This document shows, one piece after another, positions 12,617 through 23,900 of a stretch of DNA of 64,000 nucleotides. The stretch is taken from the NCBI GenBank assembly GCA_024529925.1, contig JAFEUB010001122.1, positions 182,501 through 246,500 on the forward strand. Direction: 5' to 3'. A model generated the notes under the pieces. It ran no database searches and was not told the origin of the DNA. It was given only the letters and a program-made list of their open reading frames with translations. The stretch is from Ophthalmolycus amberensis (Eukaryota > Chordata > Actinopteri > Perciformes > Zoarcidae). Position numbers and translations under genes: made by a program. The number at the start of each line of letters is the position of its first letter. Positions within the stretch are counted from its first letter, which is position 1.

Positions 12617-13437
12617 ATGAGCAGGGCGCTTACGGAGCACATCAGCAGTAGCTTCCGAGAAGATGCTCCTCGTCCTCCGGTACCGGGGGAGGAGGGAGAG
12701 GCGTCATGCTACAACCCCAGCAGATCTGCCAAAATGAGAGCCCAGAGCAAGGTTAAAGATACTCCCGCCGCCGCGCCGCCCGGCTCCACACCGCGGAGGA
12801 ACGAGGATGGACTCGGGGAGCCAGAGGGCAGCGCGTCCCCGGACTCTCCCCTAGTCCGGTGGACAAAGTCTCTGCATTTTCTCCTGGGCGACCAAGACGG
12901 CGCTCACCTCTTTAGGACCTTTTTGGAGCGGGAAAATTGCGTGGACACTTTGGACTTTTGGTTCGCCTGCAACGGCTTCAGGCAAATGGACTTAAAGGAT
13001 ACCAAAACGTTGCGGGTCGCCAAAGTTATTTTCAAGCGGTACGTCGAGAACAACGGCATTGTCGCTAAGCAGCTGAAACCCGCCACCAAGACCTTCCTAA
13101 TGGATAGTATTAAGAAACAACAAATAGACTCTGCCATGTTTGACCAGGCGCAGACGGAAATCCAGTCCAACATGGAAGAGAATGCATACCAGATGTTTTT
13201 GACCTCTGACATATACCTCGAATACGTGCGCACGGGCTGCGAAAACGCGGCGTACATGAACCACGGCAGCCTCAAGCTGATGTGCGGATACCTTCCTCCT
13301 CTCATAGAGGAAGAGGAGTGGAGTTGTAATGACCTGAAGGCAAAAACGTTAGGGTCTGTGGTTGGACTGTCTGCGAAAACCCTGAGGGCTACTGCTACCA
13401 TTCGGACAGCAGCTGAAGTGCTGGAGAATAGTTGCAG
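12617..13437 (+). CDS. axin2: axin2 coding exon 1: tankyrase motif and RGS domain
   Basis: Encodes residues 1-273 and two bases of R274. It begins with a short fish-specific leader, then SSFREDAPRPPVPGEEGE; R19 to G24 fits the RxxxxG tankyrase-binding pattern that controls axin turnover. RRNEDGLGEPEG and SASPDSPL precede the RGS domain (about 86-206; LFRTFLERENCVDTLDFWF, FDQAQTEIQSNMEENAYQ and DIYLEYVRTG are hallmark stretches). In the family this RGS domain binds APC SAMP repeats rather than acting as a G-alpha GAP. The exon ends GTTGCAG before GTAAGA (donor at 13438). The exon is markedly GC-rich and CpG-rich compared with the flanks, as expected next to a CpG-island promoter. Confidence 0.97.
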
Positions 13438-16400
13438 GTAAGAGCACCCATGCCTGTGTTGTTACATTTCAGTGAGTGTGTGTTTTTTAGTAGCCTCTTG
13501 CTTACTCTCCTCGTTATTCCTTCGTTAGTTAAACTACAGTGGATATGTGGCAGTTTTCACAAATGCGTAAGAGAGAGATAAAGGCACTTGATCAAAGAGT
13601 CTCAGAGGAACATGCCGAACATGCCTGTGTATTTGTGCCCTCCTGCCTTGCAGTTAGTCAAGGGGTTGGAGGGGTGGAGGGGCGGGGTGGGTAAAAAACA
13701 TCAATGGATCTGAGCCTTCCTTTTAAGTAAATGGTGTCTTGCAGGCAGCCCTCTGCTGGCTTGCCCAAGTTTCCTGTGCTTTGAAACCCTTCCTCCGGTT
13801 CAGGCACAAATTCAGACACCAAGCCTCATGTCTGTTAAAGCTACATGAAACAGTGTGATGCTATTGTAAAGTCATGCTGTTTTTTTGTGTTGTTTTTTCT
13901 ACTCCAAAGCCATATAGTTATTGTATACTATCGCACAATCTCTTTGACCCAAATAAATGCCAATACAGAGTTAAGAGAATTGAAGCAGTCAGTGTTTTGC
14001 CAAGCGGCGATATTGTTCTGTTGGTCAGAGATGAAAGCAGATCTGTTTCCTGAGAGCTCGTCCCACATATTGTCCAACAGCTGAAATCTTGTCAAGCCAG
14101 GAACATTTTCAAAAACTGGATTTTATGCATGAGCTTGCATCAAAGGGCACTTAAAAAGTTTTTCACTTAACTACTTTGTCCGTATATGTGGACGCAGTTG
14201 TTACTTATAGGAGTTGAACAATGTCTTGTTGCTTTGGTTTGGTAGAAAGGGGCAATTCATAGATAATCCATACTTTCCTTCTGAAGTTCACGAAACATTT
14301 AGGGGGACTGGAAATTATGATTTTAATAACAGAGTAAAAAAACAAACAAATTGACTAAGTCTAATAACTCAACCTAAACACTCCCTTGATGATTTCTTCC
14401 TTCATGTGAGCAGATGTCAGATAACATCATAGCACAGTTACTCATTTTCTTGAAAGGGCCCATGTTGAGTTAGGAACCAATAAGCACAGGGTTTGTTGAC
14501 ATGTGGGCATCTCCTGGTTTCCTGGTGTGATCCCCCGCATTCTTGTTTTTCACTGAACGAAAATTGGGAGGGAGAGAGCCCCCTCTTTCTCCTTTCCGTC
14601 ACCCGCGCTCGCCCCCTTTCCCCCTGCCCCTCACCATCTCTTTAGGTCAACCAATTTCCATCTCAAACATGTGGAACTAATTTTGCCACTGCACAGATTC
14701 CTATTTTCCTCTCTTTTTCTGAGAAACCTCCAAAGCCCAACTCCAAAGTGATAGAAAAACACAACAACAAAACATCCTCAGCTCAGTTCCGCAGCTTCAA
14801 CCACCAATCCCCACTTTGCCATAGATTGTGTGTGCGCGTGTCTCAGTGTTTTTTCTTCCTCTTTCTTTTCTATCCAGCACTTTTATCTCTGCTTTTTGAA
14901 GAATCTGTCTGACAGAGACTAAGCATGCTTTGGAGAGAGACAGGGAGAGACAAGAGGAGGGGAAGGGGGAACGACAGGAAGGGGGGATCATGAAAGAAAG
15001 AAAAGAGATGGAGAAAGAGCGCGGGGGGGGGGGGGGGTACAGAGAGCCCAGCTGTGCTAAATACCTGACTCTTTGCGCGGACCTTCCAAAGGTCAGGTTT
15101 GTGCTCGGGGCCTACGGCTTTAGTCATGCTGGGGTTCTCCTCTCAGCACTCCCGGCAGAAGGCATTCTCATAAAGAAAGGGGCCCTCCTTCCCCCTTTCC
15201 CTCTCTCTCTCCCTCCCTCTCTAATGGGGCGTTCACACCGGTCGCGTTGATTTTTTGACGCGCGTCGAGATTACATACAAAGTCTATGCACAGACGCGAT
15301 GAGACTGGCGCGCCGCGATTTTGCGATGGCGCGGCGCGTTGGACGCGTTATTGCAGTGCGGTGGACGCGGTGGACGCGTTGGACGCCGCAAAATCGCCAA
15401 CGCGCAAGTTGAAATTTTTCAACTTCTGCGAAATAATCGCGTGACGCTGTGGCGCGATAGCCTATCAGCGTTGAGTTGCTGCTCCCGTCATCAGTGCCGT
15501 AGCTCCTGCCGGTGCTGAATCACAAACAACAATGGAGGACAAATTAATAGTGGCGGTTTGTGGGTTCCCCGAGCTCTACGATACCTCATATCAATAGAGA
15601 CCGGACCAAACTACGTGTATACATGTGTGTGTGTAAACCATACGGTACAAACAATGAATAGACGCTGCCGTATTTACGTCTACGTGACGTTATTGAGTGC
15701 TGGTGGAGCTGCTACGATGTTAGCATAGCCTAGCACCGATCCATCAGAGCTCCATTGAGAAGACAAGTAGCCTACAAATCGGCATCATTATGTAGTTATT
15801 TCGGAGTCCCTTTTTGTCGGAGAAGACAAGTACAAATCGGCATCATTATGTAGTTATTTCGGAGTCCCTTTTTGTCGGAGAAGACAAGTACAAATCGGCA
15901 TCATTATGTAGTTATTTCGGAGTCCCTTTTTGTCGGTTTATTTTCCGTTGAATCACAGCCAAATCAGTTTATGTTGTGTTCCTACAGCTGTAGTAAACAG
16001 CGACCGGTGGCTTGCTAGACACAGTGAATACAGCTCGATACAATCCACGGAGCTCCTCTGAACAATATTATGAACCAGACATGACTGCGTTTGGCATTCC
16101 GACGTTTGAGGGACTTCCACAACACGTACAAAGCAGCAATTGTCCTTATTCCTTTCACGGTTGATAGCGGAAAGTAATGGCGGCCAGGTGAACGGCTTCC
16201 AGTCGATAAACTACGCCCCCTCTCCGGCGCTACGAGATTTTGCGGCGTTTGGTCTGAACACGACCGGCGGCGCGTTGGACGCTTTTTTGCAGTGCGTTGG
16301 ACGCGATTTTGCAGCGCGTCAAAAAATCAACGCGACCGGTGTGAACGCAGCATAAAGCTCAAGTTCCCCCTTCCTCTTCTTCCCCCCTCTTCCTTGTCCA

Positions 16401-19400
16401 CCCCCTTCACTACTGAAACAGGAATGCAACACAGCAGGAGAGAGTAGAAGACAGAGAGAGGGAGAGACTTTAGAAAGGAAAGCAGGGTAAAGGAGGGGCC
16501 CCAGACTGGATGATAGAGAGGGAGAGATAGAAGTGGGAGAGTGTGGACGAGAAAACACTCCAAGGAAAGAGAGAGTGGAGTTTCAGAATGGGAAAAGTGC
16601 AGGAGTATGGATGGGCCTGGCCCAAACAAAAGGGTGGGAAGATAGCACAAGAAAGAAGGGAAATGCTGTTGTTCATTCATACACAGGCTGGCTGCTCACT
16701 TCAGCCACTCCAACCCCCCCCCCCCTCCCCAAACACACAGCCCCTGTATGTGAGGGAGGAGGGACATGAAAGAGAACCCATACCTCCATCTCTAATATTG
16801 TTGTCACATTCCTCTGACCTCAAAAGTCTCACGAAGGTGACTTTAATTGCAGAAATCTAAAGAAAATGACAACAAAACAGCTCCAAGCTGTCACACTGGC
16901 CTTTAATATTGGATAAAATGAATAACAGAAACAGGAAACACAAAGCAAGTAAACTTTATCCAGCTGTCAAATCTCTCCACTGTCTTCATTTCACACAGCA
17001 GCCGAAAGGGACATCACATTAAGACATGGCAAATTTATTCCTGGGTCTTTTTTTGCAGGTCCCTACGTCGAGGAGACCCCGCCAGCCCCTACTTTGTCAA
17101 CTCCGGCTACATTTTTGCCCCTGCCACCAGTGCCAACGACAGCGAGATCTCCAGTGATGCTACGACAGACGATTCCATGTCCATGACGGACAGTAGTGTG
17201 TAAGTGTTTTTTGTTGTTATTGAAATCAAAAAGTTGATTGCTCAGTTTAATTTCAACCCAGATTACGTAGCAACTTTAAATGGCGATTTCCATTCAGTTG
17301 ACCACCGCCAAAACTCTGAATTTTATTGTTTCAATAGTATCCGAACGTGCCTGGACCAAGGTTCAGTCAACACAGGAAAAATATTTGGCCTTGTAGTCCA
17401 ACAGAGTCAGCATTTCCTCAGGCCAAGGGGCTGCACTGTTGCAAAATAATGGTCCGTAATGTATTTTAATTATCCTCTATGATTGACTCCAGGTAATTCT
17501 ATTAATGTGTAGTTGTTACTGTGGCCTCCAGGGAGACAACTCTGGGGAAGTCATTATGTCTGAGGACCTTTTGAAGTTTATTCTGATGCGTTGCAGGCTG
17601 GAGAGAAGGGTGAAAAAAGAGAGAGAATGTCTTGATGTGGGTGGGGGCGTTGCCTCATTTTCCTCAAAGTTGAAATGTATCTATCCCACCCACCCTTCTG
17701 CCACAACAGACTTGTTTTTTTTCATATTATCTAATCGCTTTTTCCCTTTGAAGAGCTGGAGGAGAGGGGGAGGGAAATGGCCATTCGGGCCTCAAGACAA
17801 ACTCATTGAAAAATGTTGGCACCAAATGAAAGGAGGCTTACTCACATGGTGGGTCGGTTTCCTGCCACTGGCCTCTGCGGCGTGCTGAGATCATGTGTCT
17901 GTGAGGCTTTCACAGGGGTTACTCATTTCTAGACCTTGGGACAAGGCATGAGGAACTCCCCCTGGCCAGGCGAGGGCACCCCCAAAAAAATATCACCTCA
18001 CCCACCCAACCCTCCACAGCCTCTCTCCTCCGCCCGCCGGAGCCAATAGCAGGAGTGGTTGGGCTCGAAGTGCAAGGGAATGAGAAAATAAAGTGCACGG
18101 AGTATAAAGGGCTTAACTGAATCGCTTTCAGCCTATTGTTAGGTGAGGGGAGCTTAGGGGGATAAGAGGGTGGCTGGCTGCTTTGAAAATGACTTGCACA
18201 ACTGAATAGGAGATCCCCATAAAGTAAGGGCCCATGATCCATGAAAGAGCCCACGGCTGTTTTCTCTTTCCCAACCTGGACAAAGCACCTAGCCGTCACA
18301 TGGTTCGCCAGGGTGGAGACAGTTTGGATTGATAAAAACATAGTCAATGATTGGGAAGTTGTCGCTCTGACATGTGACTTGCAGAACCTGTTTAGGGGAA
18401 TGCAGAAGAAAAATAGATTCACTGCGGAACACCGTGATGTGTCAAAGTCATATTCTTTTAATAGTTCCCACCAAGGTCTTTGACACAGCGATCTCTCCTG
18501 CCCTTGTCCCCAGCTCTCGTTTCTCCGCACCCCTAACTGATTTTAACAAAAAATGCAGCTTCTTCCTCTCATTCGACAGAACAATTTGATTAGTGTGTCC
18601 TTTAACAGTGGTTAAAAGGCACACTGCGAATTTGAATCTCATTTCCCAGATAAAGAACAAGAAGGAGGATTTGTGAAGGGGGGGTGGAAGAAGAGGCGGG
18701 GGGGATTTTTTTTCTCTTTTTGCTTGTATCTTATTTATGGATTTACTTGGACGCTGGGGAATGCTGCTGCACCAACTTCAAACATTACCTTATCTTACAA
18801 ACCAGCCTTTTGATGTTGCTGAGATCAGAGGCTCACAGCACAGTGCTTGCCAAACGAAGATGGCAGTGGGTGCATATGTGCATGAGTGTGAGATTTCAAA
18901 GAGGCAGCAGAAAAAGTAGCGTTTGGGCTAGGTCAGACACTTCTGAGCAGCCAAAACGGCCAAGATAATTGGCCCAGCTTTAGTGGCAGCTGACTGGAAA
19001 AAAAGCTAGCAGACACAGAATGAAAAATGGAGAATAAATGCTAAATTGTCCGGAGACTTTTTGAATTCCGAGCAAAATCTCTGGTTTTATATTCATTTAT
19101 CAGAGCTACAAAGCCAGCAGAACCTAAGCAGCATTCGCTAGCCTGTTGTACTTTCCGATCCTAATCGGCTACTGAGTTCATCGCTAATTTGTCTGCTTTT
19201 TAAACAACCGCTGTCAGAGTTGACAAGCACCGATGTAATCTTATCGGTGAGGCTCTTCTTTTGAAGCCCACAGTGGGATGTTAAGCATATCTCTACCATG
19301 GCGTGTTTTGTTTTGTGTGTTTTTGTTGCCTTGGCTTCAACGGCTCTGTGGCCTTTTGATTTACGGTAGATGTAATGTGCCTAGTGGGTGGTTGCTGAGT

Positions 19401-20930
19401 GGTGTTGTGTCGGTCACTTCAATGATGAACTGTCTCCCAAGGGCTCTTTGTCCACAAAGATTGGCTAATGGTGCTAATGCACCAACAGTTGGCGTGGAGG
19501 TACTGTGACCTGCATGATGAGTTGCAGTAAATGGTGAAAAAAAAAAAACTCGATAAATTAAGAGTAATTTGAGTGTTTTTTTTAACATGTAATATCTTTT
19601 GTTTTTTAACAGAGATGGAATCCCTCCATATAAGCTGGGCACTAAGAAGCAGCTCCAGCGAGAGATCCATCGCAGTGTCAAGATCAATGGCCAAATAACG
19701 CTACCCCACTTTCCTGTAAGTCCTACTTCCTTAAGTTCTACTTCCTGTCTCAGTGTTTCCTTTTTTTTGTAATCTGCTAAACTCAAACTTTTACACACTG
19801 ACAGACAACTGGTTCCTGATTCCCTCGAGGAGTTGTGCTTTATTTTATTTTTTTCAGAGCTCATGTTGTGACAGAATACTATATTTCATTCCCCGGCTCA
19901 TTTTCATATAAAAGCTCCGGTAAATGAAAGGTAGGATTTGCATACCACTTCACTTCTTCTGCTGCTGTTTCAACCCCCACCCCGCCTCCTCTTCCCAGAA
20001 GCTTCTGTAGGGCTGTAAATATAAACTTGTGTTGTCATTTGTGTTCCGTCTCTGTTACTGTAGTATGTCACACAGCGTCATAGCTCCATATCTTTTATGA
20101 TAGCTGTGGTTATAGCATAGGCAATAATTGATACGGTGTTAATGGTAACATGAAGATTCCTCTTTGAACTCACTAAAACTACAGTTTACATCCCAACAGA
20201 TGAATACGAGCCAAATTACTATTCAATTCCACTTTTGTCTACTCCCACCCTGATATCTGGTCCCATTAGTATTTAGGTCATACGGCGTATGTGCTTTGAA
20301 TTCTTGATTTTGTTGACCTGCTGAAGGTTTAAAGAACTGGGTTATCACAGATTGACACAGGTTAGGAGGTCTGTTTGAGGCAAGAAAAGTTTTGTTCTTT
20401 TGTCTTCATATCCAAACACAGGTATGTGTATATGGAAGAGCTGTGCAATTGTCAGTCTGTTCCGCCTTTTTGCTCTCTTCCTCTCTGTCTTTTCACTCTC
20501 TCAATCTTTCTCTCTCTCTCTCTTTTCCTTTCCCACTTGCACTCCTTTAATGTCTCCCTCCTGATTTGGAGATGGCTCTGTCTCCCATGATGCACCAGCC
20601 CCAGGCAGCGGGGGCCCCGTGCAGGGCTGGTGCTCCTTTGCCAGCAGCTCTGCTTGCCTTTCTTCTTCCTCCCTTCATCGTGTCTACAAAGAGATGAGAG
20701 CAACAACAAAAAAAGAGTCAAAATCAAGAAAGCCAGTGTGCCAAATAACAAAAAAGTAAGAAAGGGAGAGAGAGACGCTGGTGCATATAGTTAAAGAAAA
20801 AGGAGGATAATGTGACTAGAGTACCTCTGAGCTGCCCTGCATGCAGCTGGGAAATAAATTACTACTTCCCCTCAGATCTTCCCAGTATTTGACTCCTCTA
20901 TCCTCTCCCTCCCTCTTTTCCCTCCTTCTG

Positions 20931-20968
<38 letters not shown>

Positions 20969-23900
20969 ACCATTGCCACTTTACTAACGCACATCTCAAT
21001 CCTCTCCCTCTTTTTTCATGCTGTTAATTTTGTCCCCCTCTCCCCTTTTTTTTATTCCCCTCTCCTCACTCTCTTCTCTGTCGATATCTGGCTTTTATTC
21101 GGAGATTTAAAGCCGCGTGTCCCTCCCACCCCTAGTGTGCGTTTGATGTTTGACAAGGGCCCTTTGAAGTTTACTGACTTCAGAGGCTGCCTAGCTGATG
21201 GCTTGGTCGGGCTACAGAGGGTGCAGGCAGGGGGCCTCCCCTCCGAGCGAGACCAACTGCTACCCCGCCATCGCTACCCCCTTCTCTCCTCCTCACCCAC
21301 CAGCCTGGCACTGCCAAGGGCACTGGGTATGAGATGATCTGGGGAGGGATGGGCGGCGGAGAAGGTTCAGGTTAGCTCGAGGGCAAGGGCATCTGGATTA
21401 GGCCTTTTGGAATTGTAGCAGGCTTTTTTTTGAACGAGATAGGACGGTGGATTAATGCAACATATTGCGTCCATCAAAAACACTATGCAGTTACACTCTC
21501 GCACACACAGACACTAAATTGTCCTTCCCCCTGTGTTGTTTATCCTGCAGAGGACACATCGGCTGCCTAAGGAGATGACCCCTGTTGAGCCCTCAGCCTT
21601 TGCTGCCCAGCTCATATCGCGGCTGGAGAAGCTGAAGCGAGAGCAGGACACCATGAGCTCGTTGGAGGAGAGGCTTCAGCAGATCCAGGAGGTACGGATG
21701 CACACAAACCTGTTCTCAACAGCCTGACACTTCCACGAATATTAAGCTTGGCTACCACTTGGAAATTCTAACTTGTATCCAAGTTCCATATTGCACTACA
21801 AAAGCCTTTATGCCAGCTTTAGTATGTCGAAGAACAGGGGAAAGACCAAGGGATTTGAAAGTCTGTCTTTGTTTAGCTACTTCTTCCCTTTTCCTCTCTG
21901 TCCTCCACTCCTTCATCTGGAGGAACTTTCAAACTTATATTTCTAGACACACTTGAAGCTCCTTCAAATAGTTAGCACTTAGATACTCTCCAGTGGCACG
22001 TTTGCTGAGTATGTGCAGTGCCAGTCTCTTTGTGCAGCACAGGCACACTCTGCATTATAGATGAAGCGCACCCAAAGCCTGTTAGCGAAGATAACAGTGC
22101 GGCAAAAAGGAAACACAAATCAAGTTATCCAGGCGTTTGCTCTCACTGACTTCAGAGGACGAAAGATATAAGTTGGTGTAAGTTGAGACATGAATTCCTC
22201 GGCTTGCTGCCTTTTCCACATGTGACTGTGTATGAATGTTTTCTCAATCGCCTTAACATTTTTACTCTTTTCTTTGCCTGTCTAGGAGGAGGAAAGGGAG
22301 GAGAGCGTTGACCTCACCAGCAGCACGTCCCGCCATCACCCTCTTTTCCCGTCTGGCAGCCAATGCGAGGAAGACCCCCAGGCGATCCTGGACGAGCACC
22401 TATCCCGTGTACTGAAGACACCTGGCTGCCAGTCACCAGGTGTGGTTCGGCACTCACCGCGCTCACACTCCCCAGATCGGACAGATGCTTTGGTGTCCTC
22501 TGGCCACGGGCCCTTCTTTGGTGCTTATCCTGGGGCCGCCAAGGCTCTGATGACAGGCAAGCAGTCCACTAAGCACATCCACCACCACTACATTCACCAC
22601 CACCACGCTGGCGTCAAGACCAAGGAGCAGATTGAGGCCGAGGCGGCTCAGCGCGTGCAGTGCCTCTGCCCTCCAGGGGGCGCCAATTATTCCGACTTCA
22701 TCCCTGCGTGAGTATAACTTCTAAACTCCGCTGAGACTAGTTGTCAGTCAACTTAGTACATTAGCCCTTATTACCGTAGATTTTTAAAAAGAAAATTGTC
22801 CCCGTGGTAAAGCTGTTCCATGGTCCTAACTTGCCTCTCCTTCTTCCTCCAGTCGCTGCAGCACTTTGTCCAGACGACCAGTCAAAGACACCGACGAGGG
22901 CGTGTCTTCGCCACGTCTTCCCCTAGATGCCACCGACCGCTCTCAGAATGTTTGGCAGTGGATCCTAGAGAGTGAGAGGCAGGGCAAGCACAAGCCACAC
23001 AGGTGAGTTTCGGTCAGGAGTCGCCACGTCCTCATTTGTGTCTCGAGTTCCCAGCTCATGTTGGCCGTTTTTATCCTAACAGCACTCAAGGCCTAAAGAA
23101 GTCCAACCCGCTTGACTCCAAGACTCTGCCCGGTCGGACTCACTCCTCTTGGGGTGGAGGCGGCATTGGCAGTGGGGCTCACCTCCGTGGCCATCACCCA
23201 GGCCACCCGTTCATCCAGGACCCGGCCATGCCACCCCTGCCCCCACCCAACACCCTGGCACAGCTTGAGGAGGCCTGCCGCAGACTAGAAGAGGTCTCCA
23301 AGCCACCGAAACAAAGGTACACACAGATTTACATAGAACCAAAACTGCCAACATATTCCCCATCTTCCACATTTCACTGACCAGTTTAGAATACACTGTT
23401 TTGCATAGTCCAGTTTAGTGGTTTCCCTTCCTATTGATGTGATTATTGATTGGTCATTGATGTCTGTTATTTTAACAGGCATTCAACAGGAGCCAGCAGC
23501 CTTCAGAGAGACAGGAGCCACCCAGCAGCAGCCTTCCCCACTGCAGGCAGCCCGCTAGCCAGCCCCGGACTCCAAGGAGATGAGTATGGGCTTCTTTCTA
23601 TAGCTCAACGTTTCTTCATTTCTTTCTCAATTGCTTTCTAGCTATTAAGCTTTTCATATTTCATTTATCATACACTTATTTTTTTTTAGGTTTTCCTCTC
23701 CGAGCTTGTGTTTTCACCCTCTTCCTCACAGATTTTCTCGCTCTCCCGTTCAAAGAGAGATGTTGTGAGTCAGCATAGCTATGTCTTTGAACTCCTCTTC
23801 TCTTGCTTTTTAATCATTTAAGATTAAGCATGCTTTAATACGGAATCCTAACTACCCACCTGTCTCCCAATACACACACACACACACTTACCACTGGAAC

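Larger units (their letters stand above)
15225..16352. mobile_element. Non-autonomous PIF/Harbinger-like DNA transposon in axin2 intron
   Basis: The first and last about 38 bases are inverted copies. From GCGTTCACACCGGTCGCG inward, 35 bases match perfectly; the two outer tips differ slightly (TGGGGC versus TGCTGC). TAA flanks both ends (15222-15224 and 16353-16355), a 3-bp TWA duplication typical of PIF/Harbinger. Subterminal regions repeat GTTGGACGCG-type GC-rich words on both sides. The interior holds a MADF-like N-terminal peptide relic (15532) and a triplicated 58-bp unit. No transposase is present, so it would need activity supplied in trans. Superfamily assignment is inference from the duplication and MADF relic. 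Confidence 0.85.
13438..17058 (+). other. axin2 intron between coding exons 1 and 2 (3.6 kb)
   Basis: Contains the Harbinger-like element at 15225-16352, a 17-base G run near 15022-15038, and purine-rich simple sequence around 14925-15020 and 16430-16600. Nothing else is recognised. Confidence 0.8.

Noticed and set aside
12904..13401. 165-codon minus-strand frame
   Set aside because: Shadow of the axin2 RGS exon on the opposite strand.
17919..18530. 203-codon minus-strand frame in an axin2 intron
   Set aside because: No known domain and Ser/Pro-rich composition; it covers a pyrimidine-rich patch and has no conserved-looking segment.
21137..21337. 66-codon frame in an axin2 intron, possible alternative exon
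   Set aside because: No acceptor/donor pair keeps frame with the neighbours, and human axin2 has no equivalent exon.
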